Assembly: GCF_014353015.1 (NCBI RefSeq)
Contig: NZ_CP060704.1
Span: 4,303,001-4,367,000, forward strand
Origin: Chitinimonas koreensis
Lineage (GTDB): Bacteria; Pseudomonadota; Gammaproteobacteria; Burkholderiales; Chitinimonadaceae
Length of the DNA stretch: 64,000 bases
Direction: 5' to 3'
Below, one piece after another: positions 29,378 through 38,382 of this stretch (its first letter is position 1; each line of letters starts with the position of its first letter). The position numbers were made by a program, and so were the translations under genes. The notes under the pieces were generated by a model that was not told the DNA's origin, did not search any database, and was given only the letters and a program-made list of their open reading frames with translations.

Positions 29378-30868
29378 ATGACCGACAAGAATTTCGACTA
29401 CTGGCAAGGCCGCGCCGCCGACCTGCGCATCGAGGGCCGCGCCTTCATCGACGGCGTCTACGTCGACGCCGCCGACGGCGGCACCTTCGACTGCGTCAGC
29501 CCGATCGACGGCCGGACCATCGCCAGGATCGCCGACAGCGGCGAAGCCGAGGTCGAGGCCGCGGTCGCCGCCGCCCGCCGCAGCTTCGAGGCCGGCGTCT
29601 GGGCCAACCTCAATCCGCGCCAGCGCAAGAAGACCATGCTGAAGTTCGGCGCGCTGATCCGCCAGCACGCCGACGAACTGTCGCTGCTCGAGACGCTCGA
29701 CGCCGGCAAGCCGATCGGCGACACCACCACGGTCGACATCCCCGGCGCCGCCTACTGCGTCGAGTGGTTCGGCGAGGCGATCGACAAGATCGGCGGCGAA
29801 GTGGCGCCGGCCGACCATCACCTGGTCGGCCTGGTCACGCGCGAGGCGATCGGCGTGGTGGCGGCGGTGGTGCCGTGGAACTTCCCGATCCTGATGGCGG
29901 CCTGGAAATTCGCCCCGGCGCTGGCCGCCGGCAACTCGGTGATCCTCAAGCCGTCGGAGAAGTCGCCTCTGACCGCGATCCGCGTCGCCCAGCTGGCGCT
30001 CGAGGCCGGCATCCCGGCCGGCGTGTTCAACGTGCTGCCCGGCGCCGGCAACGTCGGCCGCCTGCTGGCCCAGCACATGGACATCGACTGCATCGCCTTC
30101 ACCGGCTCGACCGCGGTCGGCAAGCTGATCATGCAGTACGCCGGCCAGAGCAACCTCAAGCGCACCTGGCTCGAGCTCGGCGGCAAGTCGCCCAACATCG
30201 TGCTGCCCGACTGCCCCGACCTCGACCGCGCCGCCGCCTCGGCCGCCGGCGCGATCTTCTACAACATGGGCGAGATGTGCACCGCCGGCTCGCGCCTCCT
30301 GGTCCACCGCGACATCAAGGACGACTTCATTGCCCGCGTGCTCGAGCAGGCCAAGAAATGGGTGCCGGGCCATCCGCTCGACCCGGCCACCGGCATGGGC
30401 GCCATCGTCGACCAGATCCAGCTCGAACGCGTGCTCGGCTACGTCGAGGCCGGCCGCGCCGAATCGACGCTCTTGTGCGGCGGCGACCGGGTCGAGCCGA
30501 TCGCCGGCGGCTACTACCTGCAGCCGACCATCTTCGAGGTGAAGCCGACCGACCGCGTGGCGCGCGAGGAGATCTTCGGCCCGGTGCTGTCGGTGATCGT
30601 GTTCGACACGATCGACGAGGCGGTGCAGATCGCCAACGACAGCGACTACGGCCTGGCCGCCGCGGTCTGGACCGGCAACCTGACCACCGCCCACGACGTG
30701 GCCCGCAAGCTGCGCGCCGGCACGGTATGGGTGAACTGCTACGACGAGGGCGGCGACATGAACTTCCCGTTCGGCGGCTTCAAGCAGTCGGGCAACGGCC
30801 GCGACAAGAGCCTGCATGCGCTGGAGAAGTACACCGAGCTGAAGTCGACCTTGGTCAGGCTGCGCTGA
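29378..30868 (+). CDS. puuC: Aldehyde dehydrogenase, PuuC type (gamma-glutamyl-gamma-aminobutyraldehyde dehydrogenase)
   Basis: NAD(P)-dependent oxidation of the aminoaldehyde formed from putrescine. 496 residues. NAD-binding VPWNFPILMAAWKFAPALAA, catalytic base in LELGGKSPN (Glu267), nucleophile in FYNMGEMCTAGSRLLV (Cys301), and GGFKQSGNGRDKSLHALEKY at the C-terminus. The extra 5' open frame to 29102 is rejected because GGAG precedes the ATG at 29378 and the upstream sequence is an R4 repeat. It supplies the oxidation step missing from the divergent operon. Ends at a strong terminator. Confidence 0.92.
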   Translation: MTDKNFDYWQGRAADLRIEGRAFIDGVYVDAADGGTFDCVSPIDGRTIARIADSGEAEVEAAVAAARRSFEAGVWANLNPRQRKKTMLKFGALIRQHADELSLLETLDAGKPIGDTTTVDIPGAAYCVEWFGEAIDKIGGEVAPADHHLVGLVTREAIGVVAAVVPWNFPILMAAWKFAPALAAGNSVILKPSEKSPLTAIRVAQLALEAGIPAGVFNVLPGAGNVGRLLAQHMDIDCIAFTGSTAVGKLIMQYAGQSNLKRTWLELGGKSPNIVLPDCPDLDRAAASAAGAIFYNMGEMCTAGSRLLVHRDIKDDFIARVLEQAKKWVPGHPLDPATGMGAIVDQIQLERVLGYVEAGRAESTLLCGGDRVEPIAGGYYLQPTIFEVKPTDRVAREEIFGPVLSVIVFDTIDEAVQIANDSDYGLAAAVWTGNLTTAHDVARKLRAGTVWVNCYDEGGDMNFPFGGFKQSGNGRDKSLHALEKYTELKSTLVRLR

Positions 30869-30887
30869 TCGCTCGCATCGCTCCGCG

Positions 30888-30911
30888 AAAGCCCGGCACT
30901 TGCCGGGCTTT
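30888..30911 (+). terminator. Rho-independent terminator after puuC
   Basis: Stem AAAGCCCGGC/GCCGGGCTTT with loop ACTT, followed by T and GCTTTGCC. It lies 20 bases after the puuC stop. Confidence 0.85.
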
Positions 30912-30952
30912 TGCTTTGCCGGCCGCCGGCGCAAGCAAGGCGGAGGTTCCTG

Positions 30953-30977
30953 TAGGTCGGGCTTTATGCCCGACCTA
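30953..30977. repeat. R1 palindrome, single short form
   Basis: TAGGTCGGGC-TTTAT-GCCCGACCTA, a perfect 10-bp palindrome that represents the R1 core without the GACAGCG arms. It lies 18 bases before the end of the convergent esterase gene and may act as its terminator hairpin. Confidence 0.75.
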
Positions 30978-30995
30978 CGACGGCGTGCGACCCCG

Positions 30996-32321
30996 TCAGC
31001 CAGGGAAGCGGAAGCCCGCCTCCATCTCCGCCGGCTCGATCCGGTCAACGTAGAACAGCCCGTCGACGTAATCGCCGAGCGGCCCTTCATAGCAGCCGCC
31101 GTCGGCGTAGTAGGACAGGCCGACCGTGGTCGCCGGCGAATCCAGCCAGTGCGCGCCGTCGGCCGTGGCGCGGGCGCCGCGCAGGTCGAGAAAGCCCATC
31201 GGCTGGCCGCCGGCATGCCAGGCCGCCTCGAGCGAGCAGGCGCGTGAAGCGTCGACGTGGAGCAGGCTGCCGTCGGTGAACTCGCGGTGGCGGCCGGCAT
31301 GGCCGGCGACGGCGACCTTGTAGTACGCGTCGCCGTAGCGGCGCTGCAGCGCCTCGCCCATGCTGCGGGCGCCGCCGCCGTCGCCATCGGCCCGCGCGGC
31401 GTGGACGGCCAGGTCCAGCGCATGCCCGGTCATGGCCCAGACGATCACCTTCCTGCCGGCGTAATAGCGGTCGGCCAGGTATTCGACGTTGCGCGCCATC
31501 TGCACGTCGCGCGCATAGGGCCGGGCCGGATCCCACATCGTGGCGCCCTGGGCGGCGATGCTGTCGATCTGCCGGCGCCAGAATCCGGACGAATCGGGAA
31601 ATGCGTAGGCATCGGCCACGCCGGCCAGCGCCGCGTCGAGCCGGGCCGCGGCGCGCTCGAAGGCGGCAAGTTCGGCGGCCGCCGGCGGCTCGGCACGCAT
31701 GGCGAGCACGGCTTCGGCGACGCGGGTGAAATCGTTCCAGCCGCCGCCGGTCGCCAGCGCACCGAGGCCCTTGCCGCGCAGGAAGCCGGCCAGCCCCGGC
31801 AGCAGGCCGGCCTGCGAGCGCGCCCCGCCGTGCGGCGTGTCCATCGCGGTCAGCACCAAGGGCCTGGGGTCGTGCTTGTGTCGGTCGACGTAGTCGTACA
31901 GCGCACGCATCTCGACGCTGCGGTTGTACATGTAGAACAAGCTGCCGAACGAGGCCTGGCGCGCGGCCGCGCCGGCCTGCACCTCGTGCCACAGCGACTG
32001 GCCGTCGTACATGCCGCTTTCCAGCAGCAACACCTCGAAGCCCTTGCGCTCGTGCAGGTAGCGAACCAGCCGCGACTTGAGCAGGAAGGTGTTGGATTCG
32101 CCGTGGCTGACCTCGCCCAGCGCCACGATGCGCGCCTCGCCGACCGCGCGGCCGAAGGCGGCCAGGTCGGCGTCGTCCGGCGCGGCCGGGTCGACGCTGG
32201 CGAGCGGTACAACCTGGCCGGCCAGCCAGCGCGCCAGCTCGGCCGGCGCCTCCTCGCCCCGGGCGCCGAGCGACAGCGCGCAGGCGAGGACGAAACCCAT
32301 GATCGATTGCCGGCGCGCCAT
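30996..32321 (-). CDS. Erythromycin esterase family protein, secreted
   Basis: A 441-residue protein of the EreA/EreB superfamily. An N-terminal signal peptide (MARRQSIMGFVLACALSLGARG) suggests export. Family motifs: ARIVALGEVSHGESNTFLLK (catalytic His and Glu region, about residues 64-83), GFEVLLLESGMYDG, LVLTAMDTPHG, RNVEYLADRYYAGRKVIVWAMTGHALD. True resistance enzymes are cytoplasmic and about 410-420 residues; chromosomal exported homologues such as this one mostly have unknown substrates, so I do not call macrolide resistance. Confidence 0.85.
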   Translation of the reverse strand: MARRQSIMGFVLACALSLGARGEEAPAELARWLAGQVVPLASVDPAAPDDADLAAFGRAVGEARIVALGEVSHGESNTFLLKSRLVRYLHERKGFEVLLLESGMYDGQSLWHEVQAGAAARQASFGSLFYMYNRSVEMRALYDYVDRHKHDPRPLVLTAMDTPHGGARSQAGLLPGLAGFLRGKGLGALATGGGWNDFTRVAEAVLAMRAEPPAAAELAAFERAAARLDAALAGVADAYAFPDSSGFWRRQIDSIAAQGATMWDPARPYARDVQMARNVEYLADRYYAGRKVIVWAMTGHALDLAVHAARADGDGGGARSMGEALQRRYGDAYYKVAVAGHAGRHREFTDGSLLHVDASRACSLEAAWHAGGQPMGFLDLRGARATADGAHWLDSPATTVGLSYYADGGCYEGPLGDYVDGLFYVDRIEPAEMEAGFRFPG

Positions 32322-32432
32322 GACGCTGCCTCCCTGTGAGCGAATGCCGCCGACTATAGGCAGCGGCGGGCATCACTGGAATGTCGCGAGCCATCGTCTA
32401 ATTTGTCTGTATCCAACGTTGGAATGAGCAAG

Positions 32433-32640
32433 TGGGTGAGGGGTGAGGGGTGAGGGGTGAGGTGTAACCCCATCCCCACCCCAGCCCTCCCCTTGAAGGG
32501 GAGGGAGTCCGTGCAGTGAAAGCACGCAAGCCTGTGAAGATCGCTAACGGTGGAGGCTGTCGCGCCCTGCTCCTCCCCTTCAAGGGGGAGGTTGGGAGGG
32601 GGATGGGGTTACACCTCACCCCTCACCCCTCACACCTCAC
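32433..32640. repeat. Large inverted repeat, family R5, with GGGGTGA tandem copies
   Basis: Left arm about 32433-32511 and right arm about 32565-32640 are near-perfect inverse complements. Outer parts are short tandem GGGGTGA/TCACCCC units; inner parts read CCCCATCCCCACCCCAGCCC then TCCCCTTGAAGGGGAGG. The central 53 bases are unrelated. A partial copy lies at 44323-44361. The gap 32322-32651 holds only this element; ORFs through it are repeat-derived. Confidence 0.8.
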
Positions 32641-32651
32641 TCCCCCAAACC

Positions 32652-33610
32652 ATGCCCCTCATCTACCAGGAACGCCTCGACATCTCCCCGCCTGCCGCCA
32701 GTCCTTCATCGGCGGCCAGCCCTTCCACCGGCCGCACGTGCCGACGCTGTTCGATCACGGCATCCTGATGATGGGCATCACCGAGGCGCGCGAGCGCTAC
32801 GAGGTCGAGCGCATCGGGGTGAGCTGGCATGTGGCGGCGATCGGCCTCGAGGGTGAAGGCGAGGTGTTCGACGAGGCGGGTAGCCGGCCGTTGCGGCCGG
32901 GCCAGCTGGCGGTGCTGCCGGCGCTGGGCCGCGCCGGCCTGCGCCTGGTCGGCGCATGCTGGCGCTTCGCCTGGCTGCTGCCCTACGACCGCCCGCGCTG
33001 GGCCGGCCTGCATGGCGCGCTGCCGACCATCGCGCCGGCCGTCGGTGCCGAATCGCTGTACCACGCCATCGCACTGGCCTGCGGCGAGGCCGCGCTGGCC
33101 GAACAGGGCCAGGCGACGGCGGCCATCGGGCTGGCGGTGACGCTGTTCGAGCGCGCCCTCGGCCAGCCGCGGCCGGCCGACGCCACGGCGCAGCGGCTGG
33201 CCGCGCTGTTCGGCCGGGTCGAGGCGGCGCCGGCCGAGGACTGGCGGACCGAGCAGCTGGCCGCGCTGCACGGCGTGTCGCCGACCCATTTCCACCGCCT
33301 GTGCCGCCAGCACCTGGGCCGCAGCCCGCGCACGCTGCTGCTGGAGGCGCGCATGGCGCGCGCGCAGGCCCTGATCCTGGCCGGCCAGGACAGCGTGACC
33401 GAGCTGGCGCTGGCGGTCGGCTACCGCGAGATCGCCAGCTTCTCGCGCCGCTTCGCCCAGCACTTCGGCACCCCGCCGAGCGCGGCGATCCGGCAGGCGC
33501 GCGAACCGGCCGCGGCGGCCATTCCGGCGCACCAAAGCGGTTCGGAGCACCACCATGGTGCATCCTTACATGCCACCGCTGCGGCCATGCCGGGCAAGCC
33601 GTTGATCTGA
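32652..33610 (+). CDS. AraC-family transcriptional regulator, with probable frameshift near the 5' end
   Basis: C-terminal AraC HTH pair: TEQLAALHGVSPTHFHRLCRQHLGRSPRTLLLEARM and AQALILAGQDSVTELALAVGYREIASFSRRFAQHFGTPPSAAIR-like segments (about residues 195-280). The N-terminal effector region contains SWHVAAIGLEGEGEVFDEAG and RPGQLAVLPALGRAGLRLV. ATG 32652 gives MPLIYQERLDISPPA in one frame, and the rest (CRQSFIGGQPFHRPHVPTLF) is in another; adding one base near 32688 joins them into a 319-residue protein. Alternatively translation begins at MMGITEAR (32767) without a frameshift. It lies directly upstream of the ATP-grasp cluster and may regulate it. Confidence 0.72.
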
Positions 33611-33670
33611 CAGGACATCTCCGCTCGGCACGGCGCTTGCATTGAGCCAGCAAATTCCAAGGGAGCCGAC

Positions 33671-35098
33671 ATGCACGCCCTCACCCTCCCCGCTCCGTCG
33701 CACTACGACGAGATGCTGCTCGCCTCCGGCGCGGTCCGCTCGCACTACCAGCCGTTCGCCGACTGGCTGCACGCCCAGACGCCCGACGCGCTGGCCAAGA
33801 AGCGGGCCGAAGCCGACCTGCTGTTCCACCGCGTCGGCATCACCTTCGCGGTCTACGGCGACGAGGCCGGCGCCGAGCGGCTGATCCCGTTCGACACCGT
33901 GCCGCGCATCGTGCCGGCGGCCGAGTGGACCATGCTGCAGGCCGGCCTCAAGCAGCGCGTCACCGCGCTGAACCGCTTCCTGTGGGACATCTACCACGAC
34001 CACGAGATCATCAAGGCCGGCCTGGTGCCGGCCGAACAGGTGTTCGCCAACGCGCAGTACCAGCCGGCCATGCAGGGGCTGGACCTGCCGCACGGCATCT
34101 ATGCCCACATCACCGGCGTCGACCTGATCCGCCATTCGGACGGCGGCTACTACGTGCTGGAGGACAACCTGCGCGTCCCCTCGGGCGTGAGCTACATGCT
34201 CGAGAACCGCAAGATGATGATGCGGCTGTTCCCCGAGCTGTTCGCCCGCTACCCGGTGGCGCCGGTGGCGCACTACCCGACGCTGCTGCTCAACACGCTG
34301 CGCCACGCCAGCACGGTCGACAACCCGACCGTCGTGGTGCTGACGCCGGGGCCGTACAACTCGGCCTATTTCGAGCACGCCTTCCTGGCCCAGCAGATGG
34401 GCGTCGAGCTGGTCGAGGGGCAGGACCTGTTCGTCAAGGACGACTACCTCTACATGCGCACCACGGTCGGCCCGCAGCGCGTCGACGTGATCTACCGCCG
34501 CATCGACGACGCCTTCCTCGATCCGCTGGCGTTCCGGCCCGACTCGATGCTCGGCGTGCCGGGCCTCTTGTCGGTCTACAAGCAGGGCAACCTGATCCTG
34601 GCCAACGCGATCGGCACCGGCGTGGCCGACGACAAGTCGATCTACCCCTACGTGCCGGACATGATCCGCTTCTACCTCGGCGAGGAGCCGATCCTCTACA
34701 ACGTGCCGACCTGGCAGTGCCGCAAGCCCGAGGACCTCGACCACGTGCTGAACCACCTGGCCGAGCTGGTGGTGAAGGAGGTCCACGGCGCCGGCGGCTA
34801 CGGCATGCTGGTCGGCCCGGCCGCCAGCCGCGCCGAGATCGCCGACTTCCGCGAGCGGGTGCTGGCCAATCCGTCCAACTACATCGCCCAGCCGACGCTG
34901 TGCCTGTCGAGCTGCCCCACCTTCGTGCAGAGCGGCATCGCGCCGCGCCACATCGACCTGCGCCCCTTCGTGCTCAGCGGCCGCGAGACCCACATGGTCG
35001 CCGGCGGGCTGACCCGGGTGGCGCTCAAGGCCGGCTCGCTGGTGGTCAATTCGTCGCAGGGCGGCGGGACCAAGGACACCTGGGTGCTGGAGGAATGA
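33671..35098 (+). CDS. Circularly permuted ATP-grasp protein (DUF404/DUF407)
   Basis: A 475-residue protein of the cpATP-grasp type, predicted amide- or peptide-bond ligase. Typical segments: HYDEMLLASGAVRSHYQPFADWL at the N-terminus, LFHRVGITFAVYGD, LIPFDTVPRIVPAAEW, DLIRHSDGGYYVLEDNLRVPSGVSYMLENR-type nucleotide-binding region (about 155-185), TPGPYNSAYFEHAFLAQQMG, VVKEVHGAGGYGMLVGP and RPFVLSGRETHMVAGGLTRVAL. An AAGGGAG ribosome site precedes the ATG. It heads a cluster with a GNAT, an alpha-E protein, a transglutaminase and an Anbu peptidase, the combination reported by comparative genomics for this family. Product unknown. Confidence 0.9.
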   Translation: MHALTLPAPSHYDEMLLASGAVRSHYQPFADWLHAQTPDALAKKRAEADLLFHRVGITFAVYGDEAGAERLIPFDTVPRIVPAAEWTMLQAGLKQRVTALNRFLWDIYHDHEIIKAGLVPAEQVFANAQYQPAMQGLDLPHGIYAHITGVDLIRHSDGGYYVLEDNLRVPSGVSYMLENRKMMMRLFPELFARYPVAPVAHYPTLLLNTLRHASTVDNPTVVVLTPGPYNSAYFEHAFLAQQMGVELVEGQDLFVKDDYLYMRTTVGPQRVDVIYRRIDDAFLDPLAFRPDSMLGVPGLLSVYKQGNLILANAIGTGVADDKSIYPYVPDMIRFYLGEEPILYNVPTWQCRKPEDLDHVLNHLAELVVKEVHGAGGYGMLVGPAASRAEIADFRERVLANPSNYIAQPTLCLSSCPTFVQSGIAPRHIDLRPFVLSGRETHMVAGGLTRVALKAGSLVVNSSQGGGTKDTWVLEE

Positions 35099-35100
35099 CC

Positions 35101-35673
35101 ATGACCGAGCCCGTGCACATCTCCGAGGTGCCCTACGCCGAGGCGGCGCCGCTGCTCGACGGCCTGTGCGCGCTGCTGGCCGATTCGGTCGACGGCGGCG
35201 CCAGCATCGGCTTCCTCGCCCCGCTGGGCTGGCAGGAGGCGCGGCGCTACTGGCTCGACGTGTTCGACCAGTTGCGCGGCGGCGGCCTCATGCTGTGGGT
35301 GGCCCGGCGCGACGGGGTGGTGGTCGGCACCGTCCAGCTGTCGCCGGCCGGCCGCGCCAACGGCCGCAACCGCGCCGAAGTGCAGAAGCTGATGGTGTCG
35401 CCGCGCTGGCGCGGCCAGGGCATCGCCCGGCTGCTGATGCTGGCGCTGGAAGCGCGCGCGCAGGGGCTCGGCCGGGGCATGCTGCATCTCGACACCGAGG
35501 CCGGTTCCGGCGCCGAAGGCTTCTATGCCGCGCTGGGCTACCGCCGCGTCGGCGAGATCCCCGATTTCGCCGCCAGCCCCGACGGCACCCTGCGCCCGAC
35601 CGCGATCTACTACAAGCTGCTGATCGACCGCAGCGTCGAACCTGCGACCGCCGTTGCGGTCGAGGAGGAATGA
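35101..35673 (+). CDS. GNAT N-acetyltransferase within the ATP-grasp cluster
   Basis: About 190 residues. Acetyl-CoA motif VQKLMVSPRWRGQGIARLLM (about 97-116), then LHLDTEAGSGAEGFYAALGYRRVGEIPDFA. An alternative ATG at 35095 overlaps the previous stop, but GGAGGA at 35089-35094 is spaced for 35101. Ends with the A of its TGA shared with the alpha-E start, so it is translationally coupled inside the cluster. Its placement between ATP-grasp and alpha-E suggests it acetylates the product or an amino-group of the cluster's peptide; this is inference. Confidence 0.82.
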   Translation: MTEPVHISEVPYAEAAPLLDGLCALLADSVDGGASIGFLAPLGWQEARRYWLDVFDQLRGGGLMLWVARRDGVVVGTVQLSPAGRANGRNRAEVQKLMVSPRWRGQGIARLLMLALEARAQGLGRGMLHLDTEAGSGAEGFYAALGYRRVGEIPDFAASPDGTLRPTAIYYKLLIDRSVEPATAVAVEEE

Positions 35674-36614
35674 TGCTTTCGCGTACCGCTGCCCAGCTCT
35701 ACTGGATGAGCCGCTACCTGGAGCGCGCCGAAAACCTGGTGCGCATGCTCGACGTCGCCCACTCGCTGTCGCTCTTGCCGCAGTCGCACGGCGCCTCGGC
35801 CGAACTGGCCGCGCCGCTGGCCGTCACCGGCACGCTCGACGCGTTCGGCGGCCGCCACGCCAAGCTCGACGGCGACCGGCTGCTGACCTTCATGGCGCTC
35901 GATCTCGACAATCCGGCCTCGGTGCTCAGCTGCCTCAAGTTCGCCCGCGAGAACGCCCACGCGGTGCGCGGCCAGATCACCGCCGAGATGTGGGAGGCGA
36001 TCAACGCCACCTGGCTCGAGGCGCGCACGCTGCCGCAGCGCGGCATCTCCAGCGTGAGCGGCTTCTTCGACTGGGTGAAGGAGCGCTCGCACCTGTTCCG
36101 CGGCGCCACCTACGGCACGCTGCAGCGCAACGACGCCTACTGCTTCATCCGGCTCGGCACCTTCGCCGAGCGCGCCGACAACACCGCGCGCCTGCTGGAC
36201 GTGAAGGCCCACCTGATCGTGCCGAGCCACAGCGAATCGGCGCCCCACTTCTACGCCTGGAGCGCGCTCTTGCGCTCGCTGTCGGCGTTCGAGGCCTACC
36301 ACGCCGCCTACCGCGACAGCCTGGACGGCCGCCGGGTGGCCGAACTGCTGATCCTGCGCCCGGACGTGCCGCGCAGCCTGCGCGCCTGCTGCGACGAGAT
36401 CCGCAGCATCCTGCCGCAGATCGAGGCGGTGCTCGGCGCCGCCGATGCCGGCCGCCACGTGAAGCGGCTGGCCGGCAAGCTGGCGATCAAGCTCGAATAC
36501 GGCGCCATCGACGAAATCCTCGAGATGGACCTGCATGCCTGGCTGACCGATTTCCTGGCCGATTCGGCGGTGCTCAGCGAGGCGATCCGCGCCGCCTATT
36601 TCGAGGCGGCCTGA
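35673..36614 (+). CDS. Alpha-E domain-containing protein (DUF403)
   Basis: A 313-residue helical protein of the alpha-E family. MLSRTAAQLYWMSRYLERAENLVRMLDV at the N-terminus is the diagnostic start; NAHAVRGQITAEMWEAINATWLE, GTLQRNDAYCFIRLGTFAERADNTARLLDVKA and SLRACCDEIRSILPQ follow. The GAGGAGGA just upstream favours ATG 35673 over 35670. Alpha-E proteins always accompany cpATP-grasp enzymes and are predicted to help peptide or amide synthesis; catalytic role is not demonstrated. Confidence 0.9.
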   Translation: MLSRTAAQLYWMSRYLERAENLVRMLDVAHSLSLLPQSHGASAELAAPLAVTGTLDAFGGRHAKLDGDRLLTFMALDLDNPASVLSCLKFARENAHAVRGQITAEMWEAINATWLEARTLPQRGISSVSGFFDWVKERSHLFRGATYGTLQRNDAYCFIRLGTFAERADNTARLLDVKAHLIVPSHSESAPHFYAWSALLRSLSAFEAYHAAYRDSLDGRRVAELLILRPDVPRSLRACCDEIRSILPQIEAVLGAADAGRHVKRLAGKLAIKLEYGAIDEILEMDLHAWLTDFLADSAVLSEAIRAAYFEAA

Positions 36615-36624
36615 AATCCCCGAC

Positions 36625-37149
36625 ATGACCCCGATGAGCACCGACACCGACGGCAGCACGCTTACCCTGCGCCCGGCCAGCGCCGCCGACGCGGCCGCCA
36701 TGGCCGCGCTGTACAACCCCTACATCCTCGACAGCACGATCAGCTTCGAGACCGAACCGATCGACGCGGCCGAGATGGCGGCGCGGCTGGCCAACGTCGA
36801 GGCCGCCGGCCTGCCCTGGCTGGTGGCCGAGGTCGACGGCGTGCTGGCCGGCTACGCCTACGCCGCCAGGTGGCGCGTGCGGGCGGCCTACCGCCATGCG
36901 GTCGAGACCAGCGTCTACCTGGCCGCCGGCCACGGCCGCCGCGGGCTCGGCACCCGGCTCTACCAGGCGCTGCTGGCGCGGCTGCGCGACGGCGGCCTGC
37001 ATACCGCGATCGGCGGCATCGCGCTGCCCAATGCGGCCAGCGTGGCGCTGCACGAGAAGCTCGGCTACCGGCGGGTGGCGCTGTTCGAGGAGGTGGGGTT
37101 CAAGTTCGGGCGAAGGATCGACGTGGGGTATTGGCAGTTGATGCTGTAG
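36625..37149 (+). CDS. GNAT N-acetyltransferase, phosphinothricin-acetyltransferase family
   Basis: A 174-residue enzyme. MAALYNPYILDSTISFETEPIDAAEM is the PAT-type N-terminus, AYAARWRVRAAYRHAVETSVYLAAGHGRRGLGTRLYQALL-type core contains the acetyl-CoA loop (HGRRGLGTRL), and IALPNAASVALHEKLGYRRVALFEEVGFKFGRRIDVGYWQ is the family C-terminus. It starts 10 bases after alpha-E in the same direction. Closest functional analogues acetylate phosphinothricin, methionine sulfoximine or similar amino acids; here it may belong to the ATP-grasp cluster. The start could be MSTDTDGST two codons later. Confidence 0.85.
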   Translation: MTPMSTDTDGSTLTLRPASAADAAAMAALYNPYILDSTISFETEPIDAAEMAARLANVEAAGLPWLVAEVDGVLAGYAYAARWRVRAAYRHAVETSVYLAAGHGRRGLGTRLYQALLARLRDGGLHTAIGGIALPNAASVALHEKLGYRRVALFEEVGFKFGRRIDVGYWQLML

Positions 37150-37206
37150 GGTTGGCCATTCCTGCTGTCGGCATAGGGATGTGGGTTAATTGAACGAGCG
37201 CCGGCT

Positions 37207-37398
37207 CTTAGCCCCTCTCCCCCGGGAGAAGCACCCGTTCCTGCGATGCAGGAACGGGGAGGTGAGGGAGCGACGGTTCGGCCGTCTACTGACGTTGATC
37301 CAAACCACGCAACGACAGCCATCCAAGCTACGCCCCGACGGGCAGCAATGACTCCACCGGCGCGCCCTCACCCTGCCCTCTCCCGGAGGGAGAGGGTT
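37207..37398. repeat. Inverted repeat region, family R3 (CCCCTCTCCC), composite
   Basis: AGCCCCTCTCCCCCGGGAGA on the left and CCCTCTCCCGGAGGGAGAGG on the right, with GGTGAGGG and CCCTCACC complementary inside, plus a separate perfect hairpin CCCGTTCCTG-CGATG-CAGGAACGGG at 37234-37258. Similar elements occur at 49055 and 53434. The gap 37150-37499 contains only this; no gene seen. Confidence 0.7.
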
Positions 37399-37499
37399 GG
37401 CCGCGCCAACTCCATACCGTAGCCGCAGTTCGAGCCTCGTCAGCGGAATTCGCTGCCCATCCCTCCTATCCCCACAACAACAACGCCCAGGAGACCCCC

Positions 37500-38294
37500 A
37501 TGCGCCTCGCCATCGAACACGAAACCGTCTACCGCTACGACACCCCGGTCGCGCGCAGCACCCAGTACCTGCGACTCACCCCGAAGAGCGCCGGCCGGCT
37601 GCGGGTGATCGACTGGCAGCTCGAGCTGCCCGCCCCGGCCAGCCGCGGCATCGACGCCTACGGCAACGTGCTGCACGTGCTCACGCTCGACATGCCGCAC
37701 AGCGAGATCCGCTTGCGCGCGGCCGGCACGGTCGAGACCGACGACACGCCGCCGCAGCCCGAGGCCGACGACGGCCTGCCGCCGGCGGTGTTCCTGCGCG
37801 ACTCGCCGCTGACGCTGGCCGACGCCACGCTGATCGGCTTCGTGCAGGATTTCGCCGCCGCGGTGGCGGCCGACCGCCAGGCCGGCCTGGCCGCGCTGAT
37901 GCAGGCGCTGGCCGAGCGCATGCCCTACACGCCGGGCCACACCGACGTCGCCACCTCGGCCAGCGAAGCCTTCGCCAGCGGTCGCGGCGTCTGCCAGGAC
38001 CATGCCCACGTCCTGGTCGCCTGCGCGCGCCTGCTCGGCGTGCCGGCGCGCTACGTCAGCGGCTACCTGGCGACCGACCACGACCACGTCGCCAGCCATG
38101 CCTGGGCCGAAGCCTGGCTGGGCACGGGCTGGCTCGGCTACGACGTGAGCAACCGCTGCCTGGCCGGCGGCCAGCACGTCAAACTGGCGGTCGGCATGGA
38201 CTACCTCGACGCCTGCCCGGTCCGCGGCGTGCGCGTCGGCGGCGGCGGCGAGGCGATGCACGCGGTGGCGAAGGTGAGCGCGGCCGACCAGTGA
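37500..38294 (+). CDS. Transglutaminase-like peptidase family protein
   Basis: A 264-residue cytoplasmic protein with the N-terminal beta-region of bacterial transglutaminase-like proteins (MRLAIEHETVYRYDTPVARS, YLRLTPKSAG) and the catalytic triad in order: Cys165 in GVCQDHAHVLVACARLLG, His200 in ASHAWAEAW, Asp215 in GWLGYDVSN. AGGAGA precedes the start. Such proteins regularly accompany cpATP-grasp, alpha-E and Anbu genes and are thought to be proteases or transamidases acting on the cluster's peptide; that role is inferred. Confidence 0.92.
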   Translation: MRLAIEHETVYRYDTPVARSTQYLRLTPKSAGRLRVIDWQLELPAPASRGIDAYGNVLHVLTLDMPHSEIRLRAAGTVETDDTPPQPEADDGLPPAVFLRDSPLTLADATLIGFVQDFAAAVAADRQAGLAALMQALAERMPYTPGHTDVATSASEAFASGRGVCQDHAHVLVACARLLGVPARYVSGYLATDHDHVASHAWAEAWLGTGWLGYDVSNRCLAGGQHVKLAVGMDYLDACPVRGVRVGGGGEAMHAVAKVSAADQ

Positions 38295-38382
38295 CGCCGG
38301 CAGCGGACATGCAATCCGGCGCCCATGAGCGGATGCCAGGCTCTAAACTGGAACTCTTCCCAACCGTAACCGCCGTACCGCT

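Noticed and set aside
30996..32321. Macrolide resistance gene call for the esterase homologue
   Set aside because: Signal peptide and divergence from EreA/EreB make a resistance claim unsupported.
32516..32651. In-frame N-terminal extension of the AraC gene through the R5 repeat
   Set aside because: Codons come from repeat DNA and no AraC relative has such a leader; ATG 32652 or 32767 is more credible.
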